Assembly (NCBI GenBank): GCA_020002185.1
Contig: CM034541.1
Location: 52,908,553-52,972,552, forward strand
Source: Paraescarpia echinospica
Taxonomy: Eukaryota > Annelida > Polychaeta > Sabellida > Siboglinidae
Length of the DNA: 64,000 bases
Reading direction: 5' to 3'
How positions within the stretch are numbered: position 1 is the stretch's first letter; every line of letters begins with the position of its first letter. Made by a program: the position numbers and the translations under genes. The notes beneath the pieces were generated by a model. It was not told the DNA's origin, made no database searches, and was given only the letters and a program-made list of their open reading frames with translations. Of this stretch, positions 36,616 to 46,346 are shown one piece after another.

Positions 36616-38186
36616 TCAACTTCTCCGGAGTTGCCACTACGAACAAGGATGATAAACTAAAAAGTATATACACTCAACATTTCCGGAATTTTTATTACGA
36701 ATAAGTTCGATAAACTACAAACGTAAACATATTCAACTGTTCCGGAATTTTCACTAGAACAAGAACAATAAACTACAAACGTAGATATACTCAACTGTTC
36801 TGGAAGTCGGTTCCACGAGCAAGAACGATGATCGGGTTTCCAAGTAGATGACTTGATAATCGTCCACTAACACTGTTAAGGTTTGAATTAGTTTACAACC
36901 TCACACAAGTGGGCAAACTTAACATAAGATCGTACGAAACTAAATGCCCAAGCATCCGCCGCTGATTGACTCAAATGGTTAATAGTCGCTGTCTATCCTG
37001 CCGTGCGGTTAGTCGGTCTGACTTGTGGGAATATGTTCCTCCGATGCCACATTTAAATGTGGTTGGAATTAATATTTTATGTCACCGACTCACAAACTAA
37101 AACACCATTTCGGAAATTAAAAGCGTTTGCATTGACATTTAGTTCGACATAGTGAATGCCAAGCGGTTGTCGACACTAATGGTTTCCCAGTTCGAGTCAG
37201 TCATGGGAATATCGATGTCTAGGTTCCTTAGATCCGAACAATAATGCATAAAACATCGTTCTGAATGTGATCACTTTCAGCAAATTAAATGAAAACATCA
37301 CATTGCAATTATTTCATAGATGGAGTACCATGAGCTTACGTCGTGGTTCAGTATAAACACGCAATTCACACTTTTAATCTACCTGTATTTGACGTGAATC
37401 CACGGCGTCTTTGTGAGTCGTTGATGGTCAATGCAGTATTGATGAACATTTTACAAAATACAATTGCAAAAGCACACGAACGGATGGTTGATCAGTAAAA
37501 GTAGACTCTGTAGTAGACTTCTTCAGGATAGTTAATTTCTATGCAAGTTAGTTCTTTTGGACATATCCAATACGTGGATTTTACACAGTACTGAAGGTAT
37601 CACGAAATGTGTTTTCTCTAAAAACAATTAAGATCCATCAATTTACAGACATGCGGATGCCAAAATGAACCATATATGTATTTACTACTGAAGAATAATT
37701 AATACAAAAATATCAGCTCTCCCGGAATATTCTTCAAAAAGCCATCGGAGATAGGTGAAGCCGTCGCATCGAAATGGCTCCAACTACCATTTCCATTTTA
37801 TCTTGCATGTTTTGTTTAAGACCGTAATTCAGGAACGCAATAACAGTTCTAATGTGCATATTGTGTCAACGTCATTTGTTGTAAAGTTCTCATACAGCGC
37901 AGTATTCAGTCGTTAAGACTACACTCAGATGAAGCATTCAGCCACGCTGCAATGAATACGCGAAAATTATGCATACACACACATCCACCACTGTATGTAG
38001 CCAGGCACTCAATTCGGAGCAACGTTGATTGAAAGAACTTGCCTAAAGTTCGACGAGGGAGCATTTTGTCAGGTTGGACAATGGCGTGAGTCCAACGAGT
38101 ACAATGCTAAAGTCATATATCAACATATAAAATCATATTAAGCTACGTCACATTCTATTATAAATGGTTGTAAATTCGCATGTTTC

Positions 38187-38296
<110 letters not shown>

Positions 38297-38599
38297 TTAC
38301 AACGATTTAAAAGTATTGTTATATGCAACCGGCTGAACGCATCAGAGGAAAATGTGTTCTTTGTTTTATAAAAACAATGCCGTTTATTCAATGGCGTTTG
38401 GCGGATCTGAATCGGACTGACGTCTTCGTTTTTGTCGACTATCAACGCATTTCATGATTACATTAATATTTAATATTGCACAGTGACATTTTACGATAGT
38501 CGCAATCATTGCCATGTTGCAACATTTCATTGCGAACGTTGGTATACAATGCCACCTTCTAGGTCCTAGAAACCCAAACGCTCACATGCATAGGCACTT

Positions 38600-38616
38600 A
38601 CACGCACGCACGCACA

Positions 38617-38668
<52 letters not shown>

Positions 38669-38688
38669 TACACACACACATAAAAGAG
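38600..38688. repeat. CA microsatellite in stretch f
   Basis: GCAC units followed by a CA run, at the same place as the arrays at 11890 and 26004, showing length change between units. Confidence 0.95.
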
Positions 38689-39339
38689 TTTGCCCCGATT
38701 CAACGATTTCTAATTAAATAGTTACGCTTTATTGTTAAAATCGGGACGCTACAATCCTTTTAAATGTAATTAAGCTTTAAACTTACGCTTTAGCCTTTGC
38801 TCAGGGCTTAACATCCCTTACTAATTATTATCTAAGTTATATATAATGATATAGTATATATTATTACATCTTAACCCCTAAAAGTATGCATTTCTACGTT
38901 GAATAGACATTAAAAAAATTAACTTACTGTTGTTAAACTTCTCACTTGGTAAGTTGGTTTGTAACATTCCGGCATATTAATTGTTGCCTGCTATTTGTGG
39001 GACATGGTTATGTGCCACTATTCAACATATATCGGATGTTTCTTCCAGGTATCAATAGGGGTGTAGGTTTTGTTTTAAATATTTCAATTGAATGATTATT
39101 CCTACTGAGTGTTTTCTTATTGTCCAGTTCATTTGCTATCAGTGCCAACGACTTCTCTATATGCAATCCCTTAAGTTCTGAGCATTTTGACGTGCTATTT
39201 CCCAATTATACTACGATACTAAATTCACTCTCAATTTCTACAGCTTACTATGTCTCCATCTTTGTTGTAATCGGAAACCGTTGCCGGTTGTTCACAATAC
39301 TGCGCCAACGTTCAAATTAAGAATGCTGCTTCATTAACA

Positions 39340-39745
39340 GGATATGTTAGTCCCAAACCTGGACCAGCTATTAGTCACAACATCTGTTTTGCCACGACTA
39401 ATATTCGGTCTATTTGTGGCAAGACAGCATCTTTAGGTGACTTGGCTTTAAAAAAAAAAAAATCTTGCTGTCGCGGAAACGTGGCTGAAACCAATCCTTA
39501 CAGCGGCATATATGTATTGCTGGTCTAACACCTCCAGGATGTTCTTTCTTTCACCAACTGCGGTTAGTTGGGAAAGGTGATGGAGTGGCTTTCCTCTTAT
39601 TGGAGCATTTAAACATTAATGTACATTCGGTTCCTTCATACTCCAGCGTTGAGACTATGTGTGTTGACATTTCTGGTTCTTTTTTTCAGCCTATTCCACC
39701 GGCTTTTATCGTTCACCAGGATATTCAGTTCATTTCTTCGAACAG
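39340..39745 (+). mobile_element. LINE h endonuclease N-terminal part, unit 4
   Basis: Counterpart of 27180-27560. Readable pieces include TNIRSICGKTASL and a CVDISGSFFQPIPPAF frame corresponding to the strand before YRPP. Interrupted by insertion K at about 39745; the RT half is not seen to the right within this window. Confidence 0.6.
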
Positions 39746-39989
39746 TTTTTGGAACTGGAATTGGAATTGAAACAATTTATTTTACAATAAACAAACAAAA
39801 GCACAAAATGCAAAACAAATTTTACAATAGTTAGTCTATGTCGGGAGACTCTCACTAAGGCTCAAAACCGCTAGCGTGAGAGCCCCCCGGGAAAAGAATA
39901 TTTACTGCAATTAGTCAATTAAACATAGATAGAACATATAAATGATTAATCTTTTATGTCATTCATATCCGTATTCTCCCACTGTGGTG
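39745..39989 (-). mobile_element. Insertion K, unit 4, left part
   Basis: Matches 27565-27821: AATTCC-repeat tail, AATAAA on the minus strand, the CTCTCAC/GTGAGAG inverted repeat, ending in CCCACTGTGGTG. The Polinton is inserted here. Confidence 0.55.
39984..39989. repeat. Polinton target site duplication, left (GTGGTG)
   Basis: GTGGTG directly precedes the element's first base (A at 39990). It is repeated at 59061-59066 after the last base. Six bp is the known duplication length of Polinton integration. Confidence 0.95.
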
Positions 39990-40266
39990 AGTAGTAGTCG
40001 TGCCCTGTTTGCCCCCGTGCAAAACGATTAATCATAAACATCAAAGGAACATCTACTTATAAAAAATCCTCTCATGACCCCGACTAATTTTTTCCTAAGT
40101 TTTGAAACATACTTATAAAAAAGGACATCAAAGGACGTCGGCACTTTTTCCTAAGTTTTGGCCCATACTTATAAAAAATCATCTTATCTTCTTACTTATA
40201 AAAAAATCCTAATTACCCTTTGATTGACAGCTGTCAACTTCCCCGCTGGAACCGCCCTCTAGCGGG
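39990..40266 (+). repeat. Polinton left terminal inverted repeat
   Basis: Inverted counterpart of 58784-59060. It starts AGTAGTAGTCGTGCCCTGTT and ends near GGAACCGCCCTCTAGCGGG. Inside, the motif TTTTTCCTAAGTTTTG followed by CATACTTATAAAAAA occurs twice (about 40083-40120 and 40144-40178), and ACTTATAAAAAA occurs at least four times. Near the inner end lies the perfect palindrome TTGACAGCTGTCAA (40224-40237). Confidence 0.95.
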
Positions 40267-40310
40267 TATGCGTGTGCTATCTGCCCTCTAGTGGTGTTGT
40301 TAGGACATAC

Positions 40311-40634
40311 TTTTCGTCATTATTTTAATGTCGGGCGTTCTAAGTACTTACGAGTATTGGCGGAGTCGGTAAAACCGCTGTATAAACATATATCCACTGT
40401 ATAACCACCCTAAGCTTATAGCCGCTGGTAAAACCACTGCATAAATATATAACCACTGCTTTTCGTCCTGATTTTAAAGTCGGGCGTTCTAAGTACTTAC
40501 GTGGATCGGTGGAATTGGTAAAACCACTGTATAAACATATAACCACTGAATAACCACCCTAAGCTTATATCCGTTGGTAAAACCACTGTATAAACATATA
40601 ACCACTGTATAACCACCCTAAGCTTATATCCGTT
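40311..40634. repeat. Subterminal tandem repeat, about 149-bp period with nested units
   Basis: Two copies start TTTTCGTC at 40311 and about 40460 and share GTCGGGCGTTCTAAGTACTT. Nested within are three to four copies of GGTAAAACCACTGTATAAAC followed by ATATAACCACTG and CACCCTAAGCTTATA. Non-coding; frames over it are repeat peptides. Confidence 0.85.
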
Positions 40635-40753
40635 AAATAACCATATGTATGTCGTTCTTGAGACTGATGCCAGCTGAGCCAACCGCGCGGTTGGACTTTG
40701 GCCAGCGGCGGCCGTGAGTCGTGACGGCTGTTTTCTTTCTAGTAAGGTGTATT

Positions 40754-41092
40754 TTCAGCTTTATAGCGTTTATACATTACTGCCGGCTAGTCAGCGCACT
40801 AAAAGTGTACAGCGGTTATAGCGTTTCATAAAACAGCCTTGTTTTATCGCCGGCTAGTTGGCGCTGATAAACGCACAGACGGGGCGATTATGTAAGTTGA
40901 ATATTTTATTCCCAAGATTCAGCGTTATAGCGTTTAAACAAGACTGTTTTACTGCCGGCTAGTCAGCGCACTAAAAGCGTACAGCGGTTATAGCGTTTCA
41001 TAAAACAGCCTTGTTTTATTGCCGGCTAGTTGGCGCGGATAAATGCACAGACGGGCCGATTATGTAAGTTGAATATTTTATTCCAAAGATTC
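40754..41092. repeat. Subterminal direct repeat, about 165 bp, two copies
   Basis: Copies at about 40754-40917 and 40918-41090 share GCCGGCTAGTCAGCGCACTA, a GGTTATAGCGTTTCATAAAA segment, and GCCGGCTAGTTGGCGC. The paired GCCGGCTAG boxes and A/T blocks could be protein-binding sites; that is inference. Confidence 0.85.
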
Positions 41093-41410
41093 AGTGGCGT
41101 CATCATCGTCCGACAAGGGTGGATGCCCGTAAATAATTCGGCGGCTTGACGGTGGAATATAATTAAAACCACCGCGCGACAATGTCACATTTGGGATTTC
41201 ATCGTCCCAACTATCCCGCCACCAAGGCCGGGTAGGCTGTGGAGGACCCTGGACGCCGCGCACTTTCATGACGGCGCGTACAGATGTTCTGTTTGGTAAG
41301 GGCGGCGGTGTTCGTGGCCGGCCGACGCTCGGGGTTCGCGGTAGCTGTAGGGCCCCTCGGCCTCGGGGCGCCCGCGGTTGAGTCGGAGAGGACTCGTCAA
41401 TAGCCGTCAA
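41078..41410 (-). CDS. Proline-rich 110-residue protein of unknown function, copy 1
   Basis: It would be divergently arranged with the RPA-like gene. The N-terminal half is Pro/Arg rich (QPRAPRGRGALQLPRTPS). A more ordered segment follows (PWWRDSWDDEIPNVTL, GGFNYIPPSSRRIIYG) and the tail is acidic (LSDDDDATESLE). I recognise no family. Copy 2 of the left arm (46349-46660) has an in-frame TAG and lacks the acidic end, because the duplication boundary cuts it. It could be spurious, but the WWRDSWDDE patch and conserved spacing argue for a real gene. Confidence 0.35.
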   Translation of the reverse strand: MTAIDESSPTQPRAPRGRGALQLPRTPSVGRPRTPPPLPNRTSVRAVMKVRGVQGPPQPTRPWWRDSWDDEIPNVTLSRGGFNYIPPSSRRIIYGHPPLSDDDDATESLE

Positions 41411-41548
41411 TACGGCGGCTCGTCCTCGGTGAATGAATTGGCATGACCACTATTGTTAATAACCTTGGCAGACTCGCCGGTTTTGTGGTGCACGTGTTTA
41501 GGCGCGCGTGCGCCTTTCACTAGACTTGTATCAAGCGGTAGGCTTCTG

Positions 41549-41554
41549 TATAAA
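41549..41554 (+). promoter_or_regulatory. TATA box of the RPA-like gene, copy 1
   Basis: CTGTATAAAGCGG lies 52 bp before the ATG at 41607, in a pair of near-direct repeats (AAGCGGTAGGCTTCTGTA and AAGCGGTAGACTTCTGTA). Conserved at 46796-46801 in copy 2. Confidence 0.6.
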
Positions 41555-41606
41555 GCGGTAGACTTCTGTATTCACTCGTTGTATTAACGTTGTTCTGCAG
41601 ATCACA

Positions 41607-42323
41607 ATGGCGGAGGCAGCGGGCAGCGCAAGGAAGAGAGCGAGAAAGCAGACGTTCAGGCCTGTGGTCGTCGGGCGTCCAGCTGCACAGGGAGCCGCGG
41701 CCACCTCGACCGGGACGGGGAGCCAGCAGGGCGGCGCAGAAAGGCAAGAGTGCGCAGCAGCGGGGCCGGCGGCGACGGGGAGCGCACGGGGAGCCGCGGC
41801 GACGACTGCTGCGAGAAGCGCGTCAGGCCCACCGCCTGACAGGGGTGCTGTAGTATTTCTACCCTCGTCGGTGAGTGTGATGGAGTTGAGCGAGGCTACC
41901 GACGGCCTCTATAAAATTGCAACGCTCGTTACAATCGAGGCGATTTCATGGAGGGATAAATGTACGTACGAGGGTTGCGCACGATGTCGTCGCAAGATTT
42001 ACGCCTCCGGAGACGGCCCTATGATATGTCCCTCGCACGGTGCCCAGGCCGCCCCAAAACATTTTTTTTCGTTGCTCCTAATGGTACAGGATGGGCCGAC
42101 CGTTGAGAGCGAATTGTGGCTGACTTTATTCGACAACGTCATGACGAAACTCGTTTCGTACGAGGCCGACTACCTGGCCTCTTTGGACCAAGAGGCGTTG
42201 CGTGATACCGTGCTGGCGCTCGTAGGTACGCGCATAGAGATCAGTGTGCGTAAGATTTCGTGGGAAGGCATACCGACATACACCGTGTGTGCGTTGAAGA
42301 AGATCGATGATGATAATGATTGA
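41607..42323 (+). CDS. RPA70-like zinc-ribbon OB-fold protein, copy 1 (intact)
   Basis: 238 residues from ATG 41607. Residues 1-90 are low-complexity Ala/Gly/Arg with a basic start (ARKRARKQ), possibly a nuclear signal. Residues about 110-235 resemble the C-terminal DNA-binding domain of replication protein A large subunit. A zinc ribbon with pattern C-x4-C-x2-C (CTYEGCARCRRKI) and C-x2-H (MICPSH) is inserted in an OB fold with LLLMVQDG, ELWLTLFDN and IEISVRKISW strands. RPA-type proteins coat single-stranded DNA during replication, so a role beside the element's PolB is likely. RPA-like genes are known from Helitrons; I do not know them as a Polinton core gene. A spliced extension may follow (see 42358). 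The family match was made by eye. Confidence 0.65.
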   Translation: MAEAAGSARKRARKQTFRPVVVGRPAAQGAAATSTGTGSQQGGAERQECAAAGPAATGSARGAAATTAARSASGPPPDRGAVVFLPSSVSVMELSEATDGLYKIATLVTIEAISWRDKCTYEGCARCRRKIYASGDGPMICPSHGAQAAPKHFFSLLLMVQDGPTVESELWLTLFDNVMTKLVSYEADYLASLDQEALRDTVLALVGTRIEISVRKISWEGIPTYTVCALKKIDDDND

Positions 42324-42357
42324 TTTGACTAATGACGCTTTTTTCTTTATGCTGTAG

Positions 42358-42504
42358 GACGTGCATCGTATACTGGACGCTATAAAATCGGTTAACGAAG
42401 CGCGACATGCCAGGCGCGATCTCGCCGGCGCCCTCATACAGGCCCTGTTGGAGTCGGCGGATGAGTATCGTGCTTTGAAACGCACCCTAACGAAAGCCGA
42501 TTAA
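42358..42504 (+). CDS. Helical exon-like segment after a splice-acceptor-like signal, copy 1
   Basis: An open segment starting GAC directly after the pyrimidine-rich TTTTTTCTTTATGCTGTAG. It encodes about 48 residues (DVHRILDAIKSVNEARHARR, then LAGALIQALLESADEY) with heptad-like Leu/Ala spacing, ending TAA. No start codon is present. It probably forms the last exon of the preceding gene or of an alternative transcript. The same layout exists at 47598-47744 with near-identical protein, so it is under the same constraint or young. Confidence 0.5.
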   Translation, partial: DVHRILDAIKSVNEARHARRDLAGALIQALLESADEYRALKRTLTKAD

Positions 42505-42690
42505 TAGAGTGCGGCTGTTAATAATAATCACCGCTTTATTCTGTAAGACAAGGCGGAAGTGCGTACGCCTGGGGAGGTGCGCCTTCGTCGCTGCTTTCGT
42601 AGAGGCTACGCGGGAAGCGGCGCCCGGGCGACTAAATTGCGTTGGAACATTCGAGAGCCGCTAATAATAATAATAATCTGTGTGGTGTAG

Positions 42691-43440
42691 GACGAACCGG
42701 AGGCGCGAGATCGTGCGCTGGACACTGTATTGGACGGCGTTTTGGAAATGTCGGAAGAGGCCGCGCGCGACTTCGCCGAAGCGTTTCCGGGAGAGGCTGC
42801 AAAGCGTGCGAGCGTTGACGACGACGCCGCCCCCCGAGACGAGTGGCCGCCTTCATACGCGAGCCTGTACCCAGTGGTGGATGTATCGTCCCCTTCGACG
42901 TCGTCGGAGCTCCGACGTTGGTGGCCCCGAACGTGCAACGGACGCCCATCGTGCCGACTCAGCTAACGGCTACCCAGCTGACCGCGGCCCAGGAGACGTA
43001 CATGATGGGGGCATTTATGGAATTCCTCGGCGAAGCGATACTGGAGCGCGCGCGCCAGGCCTGCGGTGCGTGCGAGGCGAACGAAGGATGGCCGTACGTG
43101 CACATATGCGGCTACCGCGCAGGGAGACCGAACCGATGCTATCCGCGCGTGTACGACGAAGTGGGCGACATAGTCACGCGCTTCTTCCAACCCGTTCTGG
43201 AGGCGCATCTTCGACGAGCGTTGATACCGTGCTTTACGAGACTCGTAATGCTCATGCACGCTCTTCTGAAGCTGATCTAGCCGGATCGTCTAGCTGAAAT
43301 CGCGATCATGCAGTTCGTTTCCGACTGGCTACTCGCCACCGATTTTGTCGAGACTACGTCAACAGGGCCGTCCTGGAGGCGGCTATTCATTCGTACGTGC
43401 TGAAGAGAAGTGGCCTCGCTGACTTGTGAAACGAACATTA
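42691..43440 (+). pseudogene. Cys-rich Polinton left-arm protein, copy 1 (frameshifted)
   Basis: Starts after another GTGTAG|GAC signal. The first frame (to 42966) matches copy 2 up to the residues after TSSEL, where one base is missing near 42910. The remainder (42843-43280 frame) carries the Cys-rich region CGACEANEGWPYVHICGYRA, with a Cys-to-Trp change compared with copy 2. There is a premature TAG at 43278-43280 (copy 2: GAG) and another indel near 43345. Function unknown; see copy 2. Confidence 0.7.
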
Positions 43441-44000
43441 TGAGAAAAGAGACGGTTATAATGCCTGCTTAATATTCGAAGCGTAAAACCGACTTAAACG
43501 GTTGAAATCGCTGTTTAAATGCGTGCTGAACATTAATACAACGCTATGTAGACGAACGTTACGAGCAAAGTTATAATGCCTGCTTAATAGTCGGATCGTG
43601 CTGTCTAACGGTTATTGAATGCGTGCTGAATACAACGCTATGCTGTTTAAAAATATGTCGTCGCTTAATAAAACATTGAACCGAGAAAAGAGACGGTTGC
43701 CCGCTGTAATGAAATAGTGGTCGCTATGCTATTTAAATGTACGGTTGTCGCTTAATAAAACGTTGAAAACATATTCTTTCTGTTTGCTATCTCTGTCCCG
43801 CACGGCAGCTAGGATCACTGGGTCAACGCATACACTAAAAATACAACGCTATGCTCTTCAGTTGTAGTAAAACGCCCCGCGTCGAAATTAACTAGGACAC
43901 CGGGTCAACGCATAGACCTATCCACCATCACCGCCGTCACTCTTTATAAGCGGTTGGCGAAACGCGTCCGTAGTTAATAGCGTTCGCGCTGCCAAAGATC
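43441..44000. other. Left-arm intergenic region, copy 1
   Basis: Between the Cys-rich gene and the zinc-finger gene. It has several short repeats of TACAACGCTATG, TTAATAAAAC.TTGAA and GGGTCAACGCATA. It ends in a promoter-like CCGCCGTCACTCTTTATAAG (43932-43950). Copy 2 counterpart: 48669-49239. Confidence 0.6.
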
Positions 44001-44330
44001 AAACCAGTCTGCCCCGTATGCGGTAGAACCGTCGAGCGTCTGATAGATCACTCTTGCGCTAAGCCGCAGTGCCCGAAATGCGGGAATTATTTCGCCCGTC
44101 ACCACGCTTTCTTGAAACATACGAGGCTGTCGAAAACCTGCGGGAATGAAAAGGCGATCGAAAATGATCGCGCGTGCTCGAAATGCGGCCGGTCTTACTG
44201 CCGGCGCACGCATATGGTGAGACATCTGAAGATCTGCGGCGGAAAGCCGCCACCAGCGGAGCCACATGACGGTCCTAGCGATCAGCCGCCGCCAGCGGCG
44301 CCACATGACACATCAGCCGCCGCCACCTAG
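44001..44330 (+). pseudogene. Small C2H2-type zinc-finger protein, copy 1 (start codon lost)
   Basis: Same 110-codon frame as copy 2, but the start codon position (44001-44003) is AAA instead of ATG; the next ATG is at 44112. The finger residues (CPVCGRTVERLIDHSC, CPKCGNYFARHHAFLKH, CSKCGRSYCRRTHMVRH) are retained. Confidence 0.75.
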
Positions 44331-45830
44331 CGAACAAGACGACGAGCTATCGGCCGGTCTACGGCGCGTCGTGGAGGAGCACTGGTCTAGCATAGAGATG
44401 TCGGTGTCGCGCGGCCCTATACAGTCCCGCTATAATTTTCGATTGACCGCCTGTTTGGACACTAGGGAACACGAACACCGACTAAGACGAATGTTCGAGG
44501 CGCAAACGAACGCGTTTAAGATAAACGTAAGCTACGTGTTTATCTTGCGCCACAAGGACTCGGGTCGCTACCGCTATTTTAATTCGTCCTGTAATTGCTG
44601 CGGCCGCCTCCTGGAAGTCCCCGCCCTCGTTACCGACGCCCGCTCGTTCGAGCGCTTCCTCGACGCCGTCCGTACGTGCGACGTTCTTCTGTACGTGATA
44701 GCGCAGCGCCCCGACTCGGGGTGGGTCGCCGAATTGGTGACGAAAGCGACATACTTTCTGAACGCCATCATAAACCACCCTATCGGTTGCGCCGGCGCGC
44801 AACTCCCCGCCTACCTGCGCGCCAGCAATGCCGTCGTCAAGCTAGTGAAAGATCGACGGGGCACCCCCTACGCGGACAATATATGCCTATTCCGTTGTCT
44901 GGCCCTTCATAAGCGACGAATAGCCACGGGCAGCAATGCCGACGTCGATCATTTGACGGTTCCCGCCAAACGTCTATACGACGACTACTGTAGAGCCACC
45001 GGCACGACTCCGTTCGACGTCGTCCCCCTGAACGACATCGACCGGGTGGAGGCGGTCTTCGGCGTCAACGTGGTCGTCTATCGACTGACGGAAGCCGACA
45101 CCGCCGAATTGGTCCGTCGGTCGCTCAACGCGCACCCCACGACGCTGAACGTCAACGTATGCGATGCGCACTATTCGTATATACGCGACGTCTCGAAGTA
45201 CACGAACACGTCACGAAGCGACGAGCGATGGCGGCGTTCGCCATGTCTTTCCCGGCGGCGTCTACCACCCGATACCGTCCGTGTATCAGCGGCTAGAGGA
45301 AGAGGGCGTCTACGTTGACGATGACCTGCGCTACTATCCGTAACGGGCGACGTTCGACATCAGCGTACCGGGCCTAACCCTGCTGTACCTCTTCAACGAT
45401 CTGCCGGCGTCAATCAAATTCACTCTGTTCAACGAACCGAATAAGGACCTGCACCGCCTCCTCCAATCGCAGATCGTCGGCGGTCCCTCGATCTTCTTCG
45501 CGCGCCATCACGAGGTCGGCGTGACCGTTCTACGTCGCGACGCGGCGCTGCCTTGTCGCTCGATCGTCGGATTCGATGCGAACGCCCTCTATCTATGGGC
45601 GATAATGCAACAGATGCCGACGGGGTGGTATACGCGCCGCCGCGCGGAGAACGCCTTTCGACCGGAACGCGTGCACCGCAACGGCCGTATGGCCGTGCAG
45701 TGGCTGACGTGGGAGGCCGAGCGAACGGGGGCGCGCATACGACACCAGCATACCGCGTCATCGCAAGAGAAGGTAGGCGACGCAGTATTGTCCGCATACG
45801 TTAGATACCACGCACTGTAGTCTCTTGTCG
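44266..45830 (+). pseudogene. Polinton DNA polymerase B, N-terminal part, copy 1 (exonuclease deleted)
   Basis: It overlaps the zinc-finger gene end in another frame. The open frame 44266-45318 covers the N-terminal extension, with YADNICLFRCLALHKR and NVNVCDAHYSYIRDVSK. A frameshift near 45205, shared with copy 2, precedes the FPGGVYHLTPSV-type segment. A TAA occurs at about 45341. An 846-bp, in-frame deletion at 45358 removes the 3'-5' exonuclease. The next part resumes at ISVPGLTLLYLF and reaches palm motif A (VGFDANALYLWAI). Motifs B and C are absent: the frame ends at 45818-45820, where it collides with the truncated protease. Confidence 0.85.
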
Positions 45831-46117
45831 TTGTACGCCCACGCGTCGCCGCAGTTACGGCGAAGGAAGGCGCGAAAGTCGTCGTGCAGGGGCGGCAGGC
45901 CGTACGAGTCGAAGTAGTCGCCTTGTCCGTTGACGTCCGCGTAGAGAGCGACCCAGTGCATCCCCGGTTCGCCCCCGTCGTCGGTGTTGCACACGAAGGC
46001 CGCCGGGAGCGCGGTGAGCCGTCTTTTCGGTAGCCCGTCTCTCGGTCTGACGCCGTCGACGATGCGTTTTGTGAACGGGTCGACCCGTAGGCGGCGCATC
46101 AGCTGAAACGTGTCCAC
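45768..46117 (-). pseudogene. Adenain-like maturation protease, copy 1 (C-terminus lost)
   Basis: The frame opens at 46117 (MDTFQLMRRLRVDPFTK). Catalytic residues are all visible: His in MHWVALYAD, Asp in DSYGLPPLHDDF, Gln and Cys in LQCVVSNVCGQYCVAYL (Gln seven residues before Cys, as in the family). The family is a virion maturation cysteine protease of the ubiquitin-like-protease fold. The reading runs out right after the Cys motif into antisense polymerase sequence, so 50 or more C-terminal residues are missing. Copy 2 breaks at the same place, so the loss came before the duplication. Confidence 0.85.
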
Positions 46118-46314
46118 TGCTGCTCGAGCACGACGTTCCGGTTCTTGTCGATCTCCACTACCGCCTCGAACTCCCCGTGCACGACGACGTTCACCGTTTG
46201 GGGTTGGGCGACTGCGAAGTGTTCCTCGGCGCGCAGGTTTCCCCTACGCACGTGGTTGAAGTGGTCCACGTCGCAACAGTCGGGCGTCAGGTCGAAACCG
46301 AATATGGTGTAGCC
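46102..46314 (-). pseudogene. Major capsid protein C-terminal fragment, copy 1
   Basis: Only the C-terminal strand region is present (YTIFGFDLTPDCCDVDHFN to VVLEQQ). It is cut at 46314 by the duplication junction and followed by host-like sequence. Almost identical to 52201-52401. Confidence 0.85.
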
Positions 46315-46346
46315 ATATTTGTGGGACATTGTTATGTGCCACTATT
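46315..46346. other. Host-derived filler at the duplication junction
   Basis: 46316-46351 (TATTTGTGGGACATTGTTAT, then GTGCCACTATTCGACA) is identical over 36 nt to stretch f at 26871-26906. It does not match the f copies of units 1 and 4 exactly. The last five bases (CGACA) are also the first bases of duplicate copy 2, i.e. microhomology. Confidence 0.85.

Larger units (their letters stand above)
41111..46314. repeat. Left-arm duplication, copy 1
   Basis: Runs from CGACAAGGGTGGATGCCCG to GAATATGGTGTAGCC and matches 46347-52401 throughout at high identity. The main difference is an 846-bp deletion in this copy, at 45358-45359, equal to 50597-51442 in copy 2. The right boundary falls inside the capsid gene. 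Confidence 0.95.

Noticed and set aside
44482..45171. Minus-strand frames within the left arm
   Set aside because: Antisense shadows of PolB; the plus strand carries the motifs. The same holds for minus frames at 42126-43259 and 47372-50409.
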